From NCBI RefSeq assembly GCF_001953885.1, contig NZ_MQUS01000008.1:161308-225307 (forward strand): a stretch of DNA of 64,000 nt, written 5' to 3'. Below the pieces are notes generated by a model. The model was given only the letters and a program-made list of their open reading frames with translations, ran no database searches and was not told the origin of the DNA. The translations under genes and the position numbers were made by a program. Of the stretch, positions 16,505 to 23,677 are shown piece by piece; positions within the stretch are counted from its first letter, which is position 1, and each line of letters starts with the position of its first letter. This DNA is from Streptomyces sp. IMTB 2501 (lineage in GTDB: Bacteria; Actinomycetota; Actinomycetes; Streptomycetales; Streptomycetaceae).

Positions 16505-17167
16505 ATGGGGGTCAGCGCATACACCAAGGAGCGGCTGGAGGAAGCGGCTCGCGGGGCGCGGACGTTGTCGGAGGCGTTAGTGAGGTTGGGGGTGGAACCG
16601 AAGGGCTGGAAGCGGCGATACATCTACGAGCGGATGAAGAAGCTTGGAGTGGATGTCTCTCACTTTGAGCGGGAGGGGGCCAAGTGGACGCGGGAGGTTC
16701 TCGAACCTGTGGTCGCTGCGTCGACGAGCGTGAACGAGGTGCTACGGCGGCTCGGACTCGCGCTGGTCGGCGGGCACCACACGAACATCTCCCGGCGCAT
16801 CAAGGCCTACGGCCTCGACACCTCGCACTTCGCTTCGGTAGTCCGTACGGAACGGCAGCGGTACAACCAGCGTCGCCGGACGGCCGAGGAGATCCTCGTA
16901 GAGGACACGGCAGCACACGCCAGGCGCATCCGCAGCGACCGTCTCAAGAGGGCGATGCGAGAACTGGGTGTGGAGGAGCGCTGCGCCCTGTGCGGGATTG
17001 AGCCGGTCTGGCTAGGCGAACCTCTCCCCCTTGAGGTCGACCACATCGACGGCAACTGGCGAGACAACCGGCTCGAGAACCTGCGGCTGCTCTGCCCTAA
17101 TTGCCACTCGACGACGGACAGTTACCGGGGGCGCGGCAAAGGGCGCGTCAGCGGGTGGGCTTCATGA
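16505..17167 (+). CDS. HNH endonuclease-like protein 1 with HTH-like modules
   Basis: 220 aa. Two ~50-residue modules lie in residues 1-110. Each ends in DVSHF or DTSHF and resembles a small DNA-binding HTH unit (SEALVRLGVEP, NEVLRRLGLAL). A C-terminal HNH nuclease follows at about 155-210: CALCG, EVDHIDGNWRDNRLENL and CPNC, with the zinc cysteines and catalytic His. The gene has a TTA codon at 16577-16579 and CTA codons at 16742 and 17012, all rare in Streptomyces. The stop overlaps the start of a paralogue. Probably a phage- or element-type nuclease or homing-like protein. Confidence 0.85.
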   Translation: MGVSAYTKERLEEAARGARTLSEALVRLGVEPKGWKRRYIYERMKKLGVDVSHFEREGAKWTREVLEPVVAASTSVNEVLRRLGLALVGGHHTNISRRIKAYGLDTSHFASVVRTERQRYNQRRRTAEEILVEDTAAHARRIRSDRLKRAMRELGVEERCALCGIEPVWLGEPLPLEVDHIDGNWRDNRLENLRLLCPNCHSTTDSYRGRGKGRVSGWAS

Positions 17168-17850
17168 GCAATGGCATGCAGTACACCCGCGAGCGACTGG
17201 CCGAAGCAGCCCGTCTATGCGCCGATATCGACGAGGTCATCGCCTTCTTCGGCGTACGGTCTTACCGCAACCTTCGTCGGCACCTGTACAGGCGCTTTGA
17301 ACACTTCGGCATCGACATCTCCCACTTCCCACGTCGGCGGCGAGCAGGTGGGCTCTCGCCCAAGCCGGCAGCTGAGGAGCTGCGGCGCGCCGTCGAGGAG
17401 GCGACCTCCATCGCAGGTGCTCTCCGTGCACTGGGCAAGCCGTGCAACGGCCAGCACCGCGCACTGTTTCATCAGTGGGTAGCAGAGGATGACCTCGACT
17501 GCTCTCACTTCCTGGGGCAGGCACACCAGCGAGGCAGGGCAAGCGCGACCGCCAAACGACCTGAGGAAGTTCTCGCCCGGCACGATGGAAGACAACGGAC
17601 AAAGACCGCGCTCCTCCGCCGCGCTCTTCGCGACATCGGTGTTCCTGAGGAGTGCGCCAGTTGCGGGGTCGGCCCGCGGTGGCTCGGCAATCCTATGACG
17701 CTGGAAGTCGACCACATCAACGGGGACTGGCGCGACAACCGGCGAGCGAACCTCCGGCTGCTCTGCCCCAACTGTCACGCGATCACGAGCACCTGGTGCC
17801 GAGGAGGGCGACGAGCGGCTTGCCGCGACCAGTACAGTAGGCACAGCTGA
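17164..17850 (+). CDS. HNH endonuclease-like protein 2, tandem paralogue
   Basis: 228 aa from the ATG at 17164, which overlaps the stop of the first HNH gene. It has the same plan: modules ending DISHF and DCSHF, then an HNH domain with CASCG, EVDHINGDWRDNRRANL and CPNC. The two proteins share motifs throughout but are clearly diverged, so this is an old duplication or they are paired subunits. A CTA codon lies at 17215. The stop codon ends one base before the tRNA gene begins. Confidence 0.85.
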   Translation: MSNGMQYTRERLAEAARLCADIDEVIAFFGVRSYRNLRRHLYRRFEHFGIDISHFPRRRRAGGLSPKPAAEELRRAVEEATSIAGALRALGKPCNGQHRALFHQWVAEDDLDCSHFLGQAHQRGRASATAKRPEEVLARHDGRQRTKTALLRRALRDIGVPEECASCGVGPRWLGNPMTLEVDHINGDWRDNRRANLRLLCPNCHAITSTWCRGGRRAACRDQYSRHS

Positions 17851-17925
17851 GGGCCCGTACCCCAGCTGGCTAGAGGGCGCCGGTTTAGGTCCGGTGTGTC
17901 GTGGGTTCGAGTCCCACCGGGCCCA
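17851..17925 (+). tRNA. tRNA with UAG anticodon (Leu by codon), short variable arm
   Basis: A complete cloverleaf. The acceptor GGGCCCG/CGGGCCC is perfect. The D arm has a 3-bp stem and AGCTGGCTA loop. The anticodon stem GCCGG/CCGGT encloses loop TTTAGGT (anticodon TAG). The T arm is GTGGG-TTCGAGT-CCCAC and the discriminator is A73. CCA is not encoded. The anticodon reads CUA (leucine), but the variable region is only 5 nt (GTGTC), while bacterial tRNA-Leu normally has a long variable arm. It is a real tRNA-like gene; its amino-acid identity is uncertain. Confidence 0.88.
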
Positions 17926-17933
17926 CGCACACG

Positions 17934-17961
17934 GAGGGGCCGTCCATCGGGACAGCCCCTC
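17934..17961. terminator. Hairpin between tRNA and rdgB
   Basis: A 7-bp stem GAGGGGC / GCCCCTC with four further pairs after one mismatch and a 4-nt loop, followed by a T/C-rich tract. It lies 8 nt after the tRNA and 8 nt before the 3' end of convergent rdgB, so it can serve both. Confidence 0.65.
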
Positions 17962-17969
17962 TTCCGTTC

Positions 17970-18572
17970 TCAGCCCAGCAACTCCCGAACCACCGGCACC
18001 AAAGCCCGGAACGCCTTCCCCCGATGACTGATCGCGTTCTTCTCCTCCGGGCTCAGCTCGGCGCAGGTCCGGGTGTCGCCCTCCGGCTGCAGGATCGGGT
18101 CGTAACCGAAGCCGTTCGTGCCCGCCGGGGCGTGCCGCAGTACGCCCCGCAGCTGACCCTCGACCACCCGCTCCCGCCCGTCCGGCAGGGCCAGGGCCGC
18201 CGCGCAGGCGAAATGCGCCCCTCGGTGCTCGTCCGCGATGTCGGAGAGCTGGGCCAGGAGCAGCTCCAGGTTGGCCCTGTCGTCGCCGTGCTTGCCCGCC
18301 CAGCGGGCGGAGAAGATGCCGGGGGCGCCGTTCAGGACGTCGACGCAGAGGCCCGAGTCGTCGGCGACCGCCGGCAGCCCCGTGGCCTGCGCAAGCGCAT
18401 GCGCCTTCAGCAGCGCGTTCTCGGCGAAGGTGACGCCGGTTTCCTTGACGTCCGGGATGTCGGGGTAGGCGTCGGCGCCGACGAGTTCGTGGGAGAGGCC
18501 GGCATCGGCCAGGATGGCCCTCAGCTCGGTGATCTTTCCGGCGTTGCGGGTGGCGAGGATCAAGCGGGTCAT
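17970..18572 (-). CDS. rdgB: XTP/dITP diphosphatase (Ham1/RdgB)
   Basis: 200 aa from the ATG at 18572, which gives the family start MTRLILATRNAGK; an upstream in-frame ATG would add 19 residues of no family match. It hydrolyses ITP, dITP and XTP to monophosphates and so keeps deaminated purines out of DNA and RNA. Signatures are TRNAGKITEL (7-16), DDSGLCVD, GAPGIFSARWAG, NGFGYDPI and SHRGKA. It is complete and normal in length. Confidence 0.96.
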   Translation of the reverse strand: MTRLILATRNAGKITELRAILADAGLSHELVGADAYPDIPDVKETGVTFAENALLKAHALAQATGLPAVADDSGLCVDVLNGAPGIFSARWAGKHGDDRANLELLLAQLSDIADEHRGAHFACAAALALPDGRERVVEGQLRGVLRHAPAGTNGFGYDPILQPEGDTRTCAELSPEEKNAISHRGKAFRALVPVVRELLG

Positions 18573-18682
18573 GCCCGCCAGTATTCCTCGCCGCCGCACC
18601 TGCCGTTCCGCCCGCCTGCCCGTCCCCACAGTTCCGCCTGCGCCGTCACTGCGGCTTCGCCTGCCTGGTCCCTACAGGGTCC

Positions 18683-20017
18683 CTACAGTTCCGCCTGTCC
18701 CGCGCCCTTGAGCATGCTCAGGTCGAACACGGCGGCCATCCTGCTGTAGCCCCGGTCGCTGGGGTGGATGTGGTCGCCGGAGTCGTAGTCGGGGCGGAGG
18801 CGGCGTGGGTCGTAGGGGTCGCGCAGCGCCTTGTCGAAGTCGACGACCGCGTCGTACACGCCACCGGAACGTATCTGCGCGTTGACCTGCCGGCGCACCG
18901 CCTCCCGGGCCGGGGTGTAGCCGCGGTGGCCCTGGAACGGCATCAGCGTGGCGCCGACGGCCTTCAGACCGCGGGCGTGCGCCTCGCGGACGAGGGTGCG
19001 CAGGCCGGCGATGATGCTGTTCGGGTCGGCGAGCTGGGGGTTGCGCAGGATGTCGTTGACGCCGAGGTCGATGACGACGACCTTGACGCCGGGCCGGGAG
19101 AGCGCGTCCCGGCCGAAGCGGCCGAGTCCGCTCTGGTTCTCGGCGGGCCGGCCGAGTCCGTCGGCGAGGACCTGGTTGCCGCTGATGCCCTCGTTCACGA
19201 CGCTGTACCGCGGCACCTGTCCCCCGCCCTCGATCGCGCTGCGCAGCCGGCCCGCGAGGATGTCCGGCCAGCGGTGGTTGGCGCCGGTGGTGGACGTGAT
19301 GCCGTCGGCGATGGAGTCGCCGAACACGACGACCGTGCCGTCCGCTTCGTCGCTGAGGACGTCGAGGGACGTCAAGTAGCGCCAGTACGTGGTCTGTTCG
19401 GTGTACGGGGTGCCGGTCGTGTCCTTGGTGGCGTCGCCGTCGGCTACGTAGGAGATCTGCCGGGCGTGCGGGTGGTAGGTGACCGGGCCGGAGGGTGTTG
19501 GGGAGTAGGTGGTGACCAGGACGTCGCTGTCGTGTGGGACGGTGAGGCGTACGGCGTCGCTGACGGCCTGTTCGCCGGCCGGGATGACGACGCCGGTGGC
19601 GCCGTTGAAGGTGAGGCGGCGCATCGAGTCCGGGTCGGCCGCGGCGGTGCCGGCGCCCGCGGACAGCGCGATCGAGGCGTCTGTGAGGGTCAGCGGGGTC
19701 TGGCCGTAGAGGTTGGACAGCGTGATCCGGGCGCTCGTACCACCGGTGCCGGTGTGCACGACATTGCGCACCGAGTGGCCCGCGAGCCCCGTGGTCTCGG
19801 TGCCCGGCTCGCCGCCGACCGGGGAGGTGGACCAGGCGCCGACCCAGGTGCCGGTCGAGGCGGGGGCGACGGAGGAGTCGTGGTGCGGGCGGTCGTCGGT
19901 GAGGGCGCTGTGTACGGCGCCGTGGTCGGCCGCCACGGTGAGGTAGATCGCGGCGGACACGGCCACGACCAGCGTGACGAGCGCACTCAGTACCGCATAG
20001 CCCTGTCGCCTGGTCAC
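18683..20017 (-). CDS. Secreted SGNH/GDSL-family hydrolase
   Basis: 444 aa from the GTG at 20017, which has GAGGAG upstream; an ATG at 20074 would extend it by 19 residues without a ribosome binding site. An N-terminal transmembrane or signal anchor (AVLSALVTLVVAVSAAIYL) is followed by a beta-rich region and an SGNH esterase domain. Block I is VVFGDSIADG, the block II asparagine region is GISGNQVL, block III is DLGVNDIL, and block V is DHIHPSDRGY with the catalytic Asp/His. Likely an extracellular or membrane-anchored esterase/lipase; substrate unknown. It lies 110 bp upstream of rdgB on the same strand. Confidence 0.88.
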   Translation of the reverse strand: MTRRQGYAVLSALVTLVVAVSAAIYLTVAADHGAVHSALTDDRPHHDSSVAPASTGTWVGAWSTSPVGGEPGTETTGLAGHSVRNVVHTGTGGTSARITLSNLYGQTPLTLTDASIALSAGAGTAAADPDSMRRLTFNGATGVVIPAGEQAVSDAVRLTVPHDSDVLVTTYSPTPSGPVTYHPHARQISYVADGDATKDTTGTPYTEQTTYWRYLTSLDVLSDEADGTVVVFGDSIADGITSTTGANHRWPDILAGRLRSAIEGGGQVPRYSVVNEGISGNQVLADGLGRPAENQSGLGRFGRDALSRPGVKVVVIDLGVNDILRNPQLADPNSIIAGLRTLVREAHARGLKAVGATLMPFQGHRGYTPAREAVRRQVNAQIRSGGVYDAVVDFDKALRDPYDPRRLRPDYDSGDHIHPSDRGYSRMAAVFDLSMLKGAGQAEL

Positions 20018-20224
20018 GCTGGTGTGGTTCTCCTCGGGGGTGGGAGCCCGAGGCTCCGATCTTGATGAGCCCATGATGCGTCATGGGCCGGGGAGAGCTG
20101 GCAGAACCCTGCCCAAACCTCCGTTCGGGCAGACGCCCGGGAACTCTTGTTCCGTTCCGGGAGTCGGTCAGGCAGGGACAATTGTGTGCGGGATCACCGC
20201 GGGATCACCGAACGGGTGGAGCTG

Positions 20225-21556
20225 ATGGAACCGACCGAGACGGAGACGACGGCGCCGGCACCGGCGACGGCGCGGGGCGTGTCGTACCGCACCATGACGG
20301 CCTTCACCCCGGCCGACGAGGAGCGCAGGCGTGGGGTGCGCCGAATGAAGCTCACGGCGACGGGCCTGCTGTTGTTCGTGGCGCTGGTCTATGTCCTGGC
20401 CAACCTCGCCGGGCACCAGGGCGCCGGACCCTGGGCCGGCTATGTGGCCGCGGCCGCCGAGGCCGGCATGGTCGGCGCCCTCGCCGACTGGTTCGCGGTG
20501 ACCGCGCTCTTCCGGCATCCGCTCGGGCTGCCCATTCCGCACACCGCGATCATCCCCACGAAGAAGGACCAGCTGGGCGTCTCGCTCGGTGAGTTCGTCG
20601 GCGAGAACTTCCTCTCCCAGGACGTCGTACGGCAGCGGTTGCGCGCGGTGGGTATCGGCAGTCGGCTCGGGGCCTGGCTGGCCGAGCCGGAGCACGCGGA
20701 CCGGGTGACGGCGGAACTGGCGACCGCGCTGCGCGGCGCGCTGACGGTGCTGCGGGACTCGGATGTGCAGGCGGTCGTGACCGAGGCCGTCACCCGGCGG
20801 GCGAACACCCAGGAGATCGCCCCGGGCCTGGGCAAACTGCTGGAGGGGATCGTCGCCGACGGCGGGCACCGGCGGGTGGTGGACCTGGTGGTGACGCGGG
20901 CGCACGACTGGCTGGTGCTGCACCGCGACGAGGTGATGGTGGCGGTGGAGGGCGGCGCCCCGGGCTGGACCCCGAGATTCGTGGACCGCAAGGTCGGCGA
21001 GCGCGTCTACAAGGAGCTGCTGCGCTTCTGTGCCGAGATGCGGGACATGCCCGCGCATCCGGCGCGCGGCGCACTGGACCGCTTCCTCACGGACTTCGCC
21101 TCCGACCTGCAGTCCGACACGGACACCCGGGCGCGGGTGGAGCGGCTCAAGGGCGAGGTGCTGGGCCGCGGCGAGGTGCAGGACCTGATCGCTTCGGCCT
21201 GGACGGCCGTACGGTCCATGATCGTGGCGGCGGCCGAGGACGAGCGGAGCGAACTGCGGCTGCGGGTTCGGGCCGCGCTGCTGTCGCTGGGCGCGCGGAT
21301 GGCGTCCGAGCCGAAGGTGCAGGAGAAGGTCGACAGCTGGGTCGAGGGCGCGGCGGTACACGTCGTGACGACGTACCGCAAGGAGATCACGTCTCTGATC
21401 ACCGACACCGTGGCGGGCTGGGACGCCGAGCACACCACCCGGAAGATCGAGGCCCACATCGGCCGGGACCTGCAGTTCATCCGGATCAACGGCACGGTGG
21501 TGGGATCACTGGCGGGACTGCTGATCTACGTGGTGACGCGCACGCTGGGGGCGTGA
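20225..21556 (+). CDS. DUF445 family membrane protein
   Basis: 443 aa from the ATG at 20225 with GGTGGAG upstream. A single transmembrane helix near residues 42-60 (TGLLLFVALVYVLANLAG) leads into the DUF445 domain, which has the family block GMVGALADWFAVTALFRHP. A C-terminal helix (GSLAGLLIYVVTRTL) would be the second membrane segment. E. coli YjiN and B. subtilis YheB belong to this family, with no defined biochemical role. Complete. It is divergent from the GDSL gene. Confidence 0.88.
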   Translation: MEPTETETTAPAPATARGVSYRTMTAFTPADEERRRGVRRMKLTATGLLLFVALVYVLANLAGHQGAGPWAGYVAAAAEAGMVGALADWFAVTALFRHPLGLPIPHTAIIPTKKDQLGVSLGEFVGENFLSQDVVRQRLRAVGIGSRLGAWLAEPEHADRVTAELATALRGALTVLRDSDVQAVVTEAVTRRANTQEIAPGLGKLLEGIVADGGHRRVVDLVVTRAHDWLVLHRDEVMVAVEGGAPGWTPRFVDRKVGERVYKELLRFCAEMRDMPAHPARGALDRFLTDFASDLQSDTDTRARVERLKGEVLGRGEVQDLIASAWTAVRSMIVAAAEDERSELRLRVRAALLSLGARMASEPKVQEKVDSWVEGAAVHVVTTYRKEITSLITDTVAGWDAEHTTRKIEAHIGRDLQFIRINGTVVGSLAGLLIYVVTRTLGA

Positions 21557-21884
21557 ACTTCGCCGTGCGATTCCGCGTGATGCGGCGGGGCGGGGGCACC
21601 CGATGTGCTGTCCTCCGGCCGGGGAAGGTCCTTCGAGGGGGATGTCTTTCGACGGGGGTGTCCTGGACGGGGAATGCCTTCGCCGAGGAGGGAGCCCATG
21701 ACCGCAGCCGAGAAGCCGCCGCCCCCGCTGACGGCGGTGGCGGTGCGGGCGAGGGCGGGGGCGGAGGGTACGCAGGGCGGACGGGGCTTGCCGGGGCCGT
21801 CGGTACCGCCGACGGCGAGCGGGTCGTAAGAGCGGCCCGCACCAGGTCACTCCGGGGCGGGCCGCCCTCCGCCGAGACGGGCCG
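21557..21884. other. Intergenic stretch with one doubtful small ORF
   Basis: 328 bases between the convergent DUF445 and bcp genes. It is very G-rich with many GGGGG runs. Apart from the possible small ORF at 21698 I see no gene, and no clean long hairpin. Confidence 0.4.
21698..21829 (+). CDS. Possible 43-aa Pro/Ala-rich ORF
   Basis: The only argument is a very strong ribosome binding site (GAGGAGGGAG, 3 nt before the ATG). The predicted peptide starts MTAAEKPPPPLTAVAVRARA and ends with Gly/Pro-rich, low-complexity sequence. No domain or transmembrane segment is present. It could be spurious because the whole region is G-rich. Confidence 0.25.
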   Translation: MTAAEKPPPPLTAVAVRARAGAEGTQGGRGLPGPSVPPTASGS

Positions 21885-22352
21885 TCAGATACCCAGATCC
21901 TTGATGATCTTGGCCACGTGGCCGGTGGCACGGACGTTGTAGAGGGCGCGTTCGACCTTGCCCTCCTCGTCCACGACGATCGTGGAGCGGATGACGCCCA
22001 GGTACGTCTTGCCGTAGTTCTTCTTCTCGCCGTAGGCGCCGTAGGCCTCGGTGACCTTCTTCTCCGGGTCGGCGAGGAGGGTGACCTTCAGGGATTCCTT
22101 CTCGCGGAACTTCGCCAGCTTCTCCGGCTGGTCCGGGCTGATGCCGATGACGTCGTAGCCGGCGCCGGCCAGCAGATCCAGGTTGTCGGTGAAGTCGCAG
22201 GCCTGCTTGGTGCAGCCGGGGGTCAGGGCGGCCGGGTAGAAGTAGACGATGACCTTGCGGCCCTTGTGGGCGGCCAGGGACACCTCGTTGCCGTCGGCAT
22301 CGGGGAGGGTGAAGGCGGGGGCCACGTCCCCCGGCTGGAGTCGCTCGCTCAT
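21885..22352 (-). CDS. bcp: Thioredoxin-dependent thiol peroxidase (Bcp/PrxQ)
   Basis: 155 aa. An atypical 2-Cys peroxiredoxin reducing H2O2 and organic peroxides with thioredoxin. The peroxidatic motif is LTPGCTKQACDF, with the resolving cysteine five residues on in the same helix. It has the family start MSERLQPGDVAPAFTLP and a conserved end with TGHVAKIIKDL. Normal family length. In the active site the usual YFYPKDxTPGC is YFYPAALTPGC, with Ala-Ala in place of Lys-Asp. Confidence 0.95.
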   Translation of the reverse strand: MSERLQPGDVAPAFTLPDADGNEVSLAAHKGRKVIVYFYPAALTPGCTKQACDFTDNLDLLAGAGYDVIGISPDQPEKLAKFREKESLKVTLLADPEKKVTEAYGAYGEKKNYGKTYLGVIRSTIVVDEEGKVERALYNVRATGHVAKIIKDLGI

Positions 22353-22445
22353 CGGGCCAGCGTAACCGGGGGGCCTTGCGGCGCGGTGCGGCCCGCAACT
22401 GACAAACTGTCCGGAACAGCATCAGGAGACTTCGGAGGCCGTACG

Positions 22446-22775
22446 GTGGCGGACACGTCGGACACCAGAACCCCGGCGCAGATCGAGGCGGACATCAAGC
22501 GCCGCCGTGAAGTGCTGGCCGAGACGCTCGACGAGATCGGGGTGCGGGTCCATCCGCAGACGATCATCGGGGATGCGAAAGCCAAGGTCGTCGCCAACGT
22601 CGACCACACCGTCGGCCGGGCATATGTGCAGGTCAACCGGGCGGTGAGTCAGGTCAGGGCGCAGTTCGTGGACGAGGAGGGCGCCCTGCGGATGGAGCGG
22701 GTCGTGCCGGTCGCGCTGGTCGCCGTCGGTGTCGTCGGGCTGCTCGCCATGGGCTCCCGGCGGCGCAGGGGCTGA
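22446..22775 (+). CDS. DUF3618 membrane-associated protein
   Basis: 109 aa from the GTG at 22446, with GGAGG 8 nt upstream. The N-terminal TPAQIEADIKRRREVLAETLDEI is the DUF3618 signature. A single C-terminal transmembrane helix (VVPVALVAVGVVGLLAMGS) is followed by RRRRG. It is divergent from bcp and followed 43 nt later by the GroES-like gene. Function unknown; members are frequent in actinobacteria and may be tail-anchored. Confidence 0.82.
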   Translation: MADTSDTRTPAQIEADIKRRREVLAETLDEIGVRVHPQTIIGDAKAKVVANVDHTVGRAYVQVNRAVSQVRAQFVDEEGALRMERVVPVALVAVGVVGLLAMGSRRRRG

Positions 22776-22818
22776 CCCGGAGGCGTACGGGCAGGGCGAA
22801 GACAGGTAGGTTCGAGGC

Positions 22819-23175
22819 GTGAGCCCCAGAGACGAGCACCGCACCCCCCATCACGACAAGCTCCCCATCCGGATGCTGCACGACCGCGTTCTGGTCAAGC
22901 AGGACACCGGCGAGGGCGAGCGGCGGTCGGGGGGCGGCATCCTGATTCCCGCCACCGCCGCGGTCGGACGCCGGCTGGCGTGGGCCGAGGTCGTCGCGGT
23001 CGGCCAGAACGTACGGACCGTGGAGCCCGGCGACCGCGTTCTGTACGACCCGGAGGACCGGGCCGAGGTCGAGGTGCGGGGTGTGGCGTACGTGCTCATG
23101 CGCGAGCGGGATCTGCACGCCGTGGCCGCGGACCGCTTCGAGGGGTCGGAGGACTCCACGGGGCTGTATCTCTGA
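22819..23175 (+). CDS. GroES-family co-chaperonin-like protein
   Basis: 118 aa, GTG start with GAGG just upstream. A chaperonin-10 fold is visible as IRMLHDRVLVKQD, SGGGILIPATA, WAEVVAVGQNVRTVEPGDRVLY and AYVLMRERDLHAV. It differs from true GroES (about 100 aa) by an acidic/basic N-terminus (SPRDEHRTPHHDK) and a C-terminal tail, and by an altered mobile loop. No groEL lies nearby. It is therefore a second, stand-alone GroES paralogue of unknown client. A strong terminator follows. Confidence 0.85.
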   Translation: MSPRDEHRTPHHDKLPIRMLHDRVLVKQDTGEGERRSGGGILIPATAAVGRRLAWAEVVAVGQNVRTVEPGDRVLYDPEDRAEVEVRGVAYVLMRERDLHAVAADRFEGSEDSTGLYL

Positions 23176-23184
23176 ACCCATCTC

Positions 23185-23224
23185 GCAAAAGGGGCCGGTG
23201 ACCATCGTCACCGGCCCCTTTTGC
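23185..23224. terminator. Strong hairpin terminator
   Basis: A perfect 17-bp stem (GCAAAAGGGGCCGGTGA and its complement) with a 6-nt loop. The A-run on one side and the T-run on the other make it a bidirectional intrinsic terminator. It insulates the riboswitch-controlled gene downstream. Confidence 0.85.
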
Positions 23225-23254
23225 GCTTCCTTTGCTATGTTCGAAGGCGGTCAG

Positions 23255-23306
23255 CCCGACGAGACGCGCCGTACCGGGATCCCCGACCCCCAGGAAAAGA
23301 CGACGC
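23255..23306 (+). promoter_or_regulatory. Guanidine-III riboswitch (ykkC-III class)
   Basis: CCCGACGAGACGCGCCGTAC is followed by CGGG, which closes P1, and after a short loop by AGGAAAAGACGACGC. This repeats the order and bases of the guanidine-III consensus: CCGG, ACGAG, GCGCCGUAC, CCGG, and then AGGACAAGACGGCGC. The 3' GACG can pair with CGCC/CGTC to form the pseudoknot. It ends 35 nt before an SMR transporter of the guanidine exporter family, with GGAGGT between them. Translation control through the ribosome binding site is likely. Confidence 0.85.
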
Positions 23307-23341
23307 ACCCCCGTTCAGAGATACCTTCCGGAGGTGCTGTC

Positions 23342-23662
23342 ATGGCTTGGGTTCTGCTGGTCGTCGCCGGTCTGCTGGAGGTCGGCTGGTCGATCGGGAT
23401 GAAGTACACGGAGGGCTTCACCCGGCTGGTGCCCAGCCTGTTCACCGGCGCCGGGATCGTGGCCAGCATGCTCCTGCTGTCGTACGCCGCGAAGTCCCTG
23501 CCCATCGGTACCGCCTACGGCGTGTGGGTCGGTATCGGGGCGGCCGGTGCGGCGGTGCTAGGCATGGTGGTGCTGGGTGAGCCGGTCACCGCCGCCCGGA
23601 TCTTCTTCGTGTGTCTGCTGCTGGTCGCCGTGGTGGGTCTGAAGGCGACCAGCGGTCACTGA
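23342..23662 (+). CDS. gdx: SMR-family guanidinium exporter (Gdx/SugE type)
   Basis: 106 aa with four transmembrane helices, normal for small multidrug resistance proteins. Key features are MAWVLLVVAGLLEVGWSIGM with the central Glu of helix 1 (E13), the Gdx-type motif K(Y/F)TEGFTR after it, and TAYGVWVGIGAAGAAVLG. The Gdx subgroup exports guanidinium in exchange for protons. The guanidine-III riboswitch directly upstream supports that substrate over quaternary ammonium compounds. Gdx proteins work as dual-topology dimers, so one gene suffices. Confidence 0.92.
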   Translation: MAWVLLVVAGLLEVGWSIGMKYTEGFTRLVPSLFTGAGIVASMLLLSYAAKSLPIGTAYGVWVGIGAAGAAVLGMVVLGEPVTAARIFFVCLLLVAVVGLKATSGH

Positions 23663-23677
23663 GACATCACCGGGGCA

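Noticed and set aside
17851..17925. Possibility that the tRNA is an amber (UAG) suppressor
   Set aside because: The anticodon is TAG, which reads the codon CUA; an amber suppressor would need CTA as the anticodon.
20018..20074. ATG at 20074 as start of the GDSL hydrolase
   Set aside because: No ribosome binding site; the extension is charged and unlike a signal peptide. The GTG at 20017 has GAGGAG upstream and starts just before the membrane anchor.
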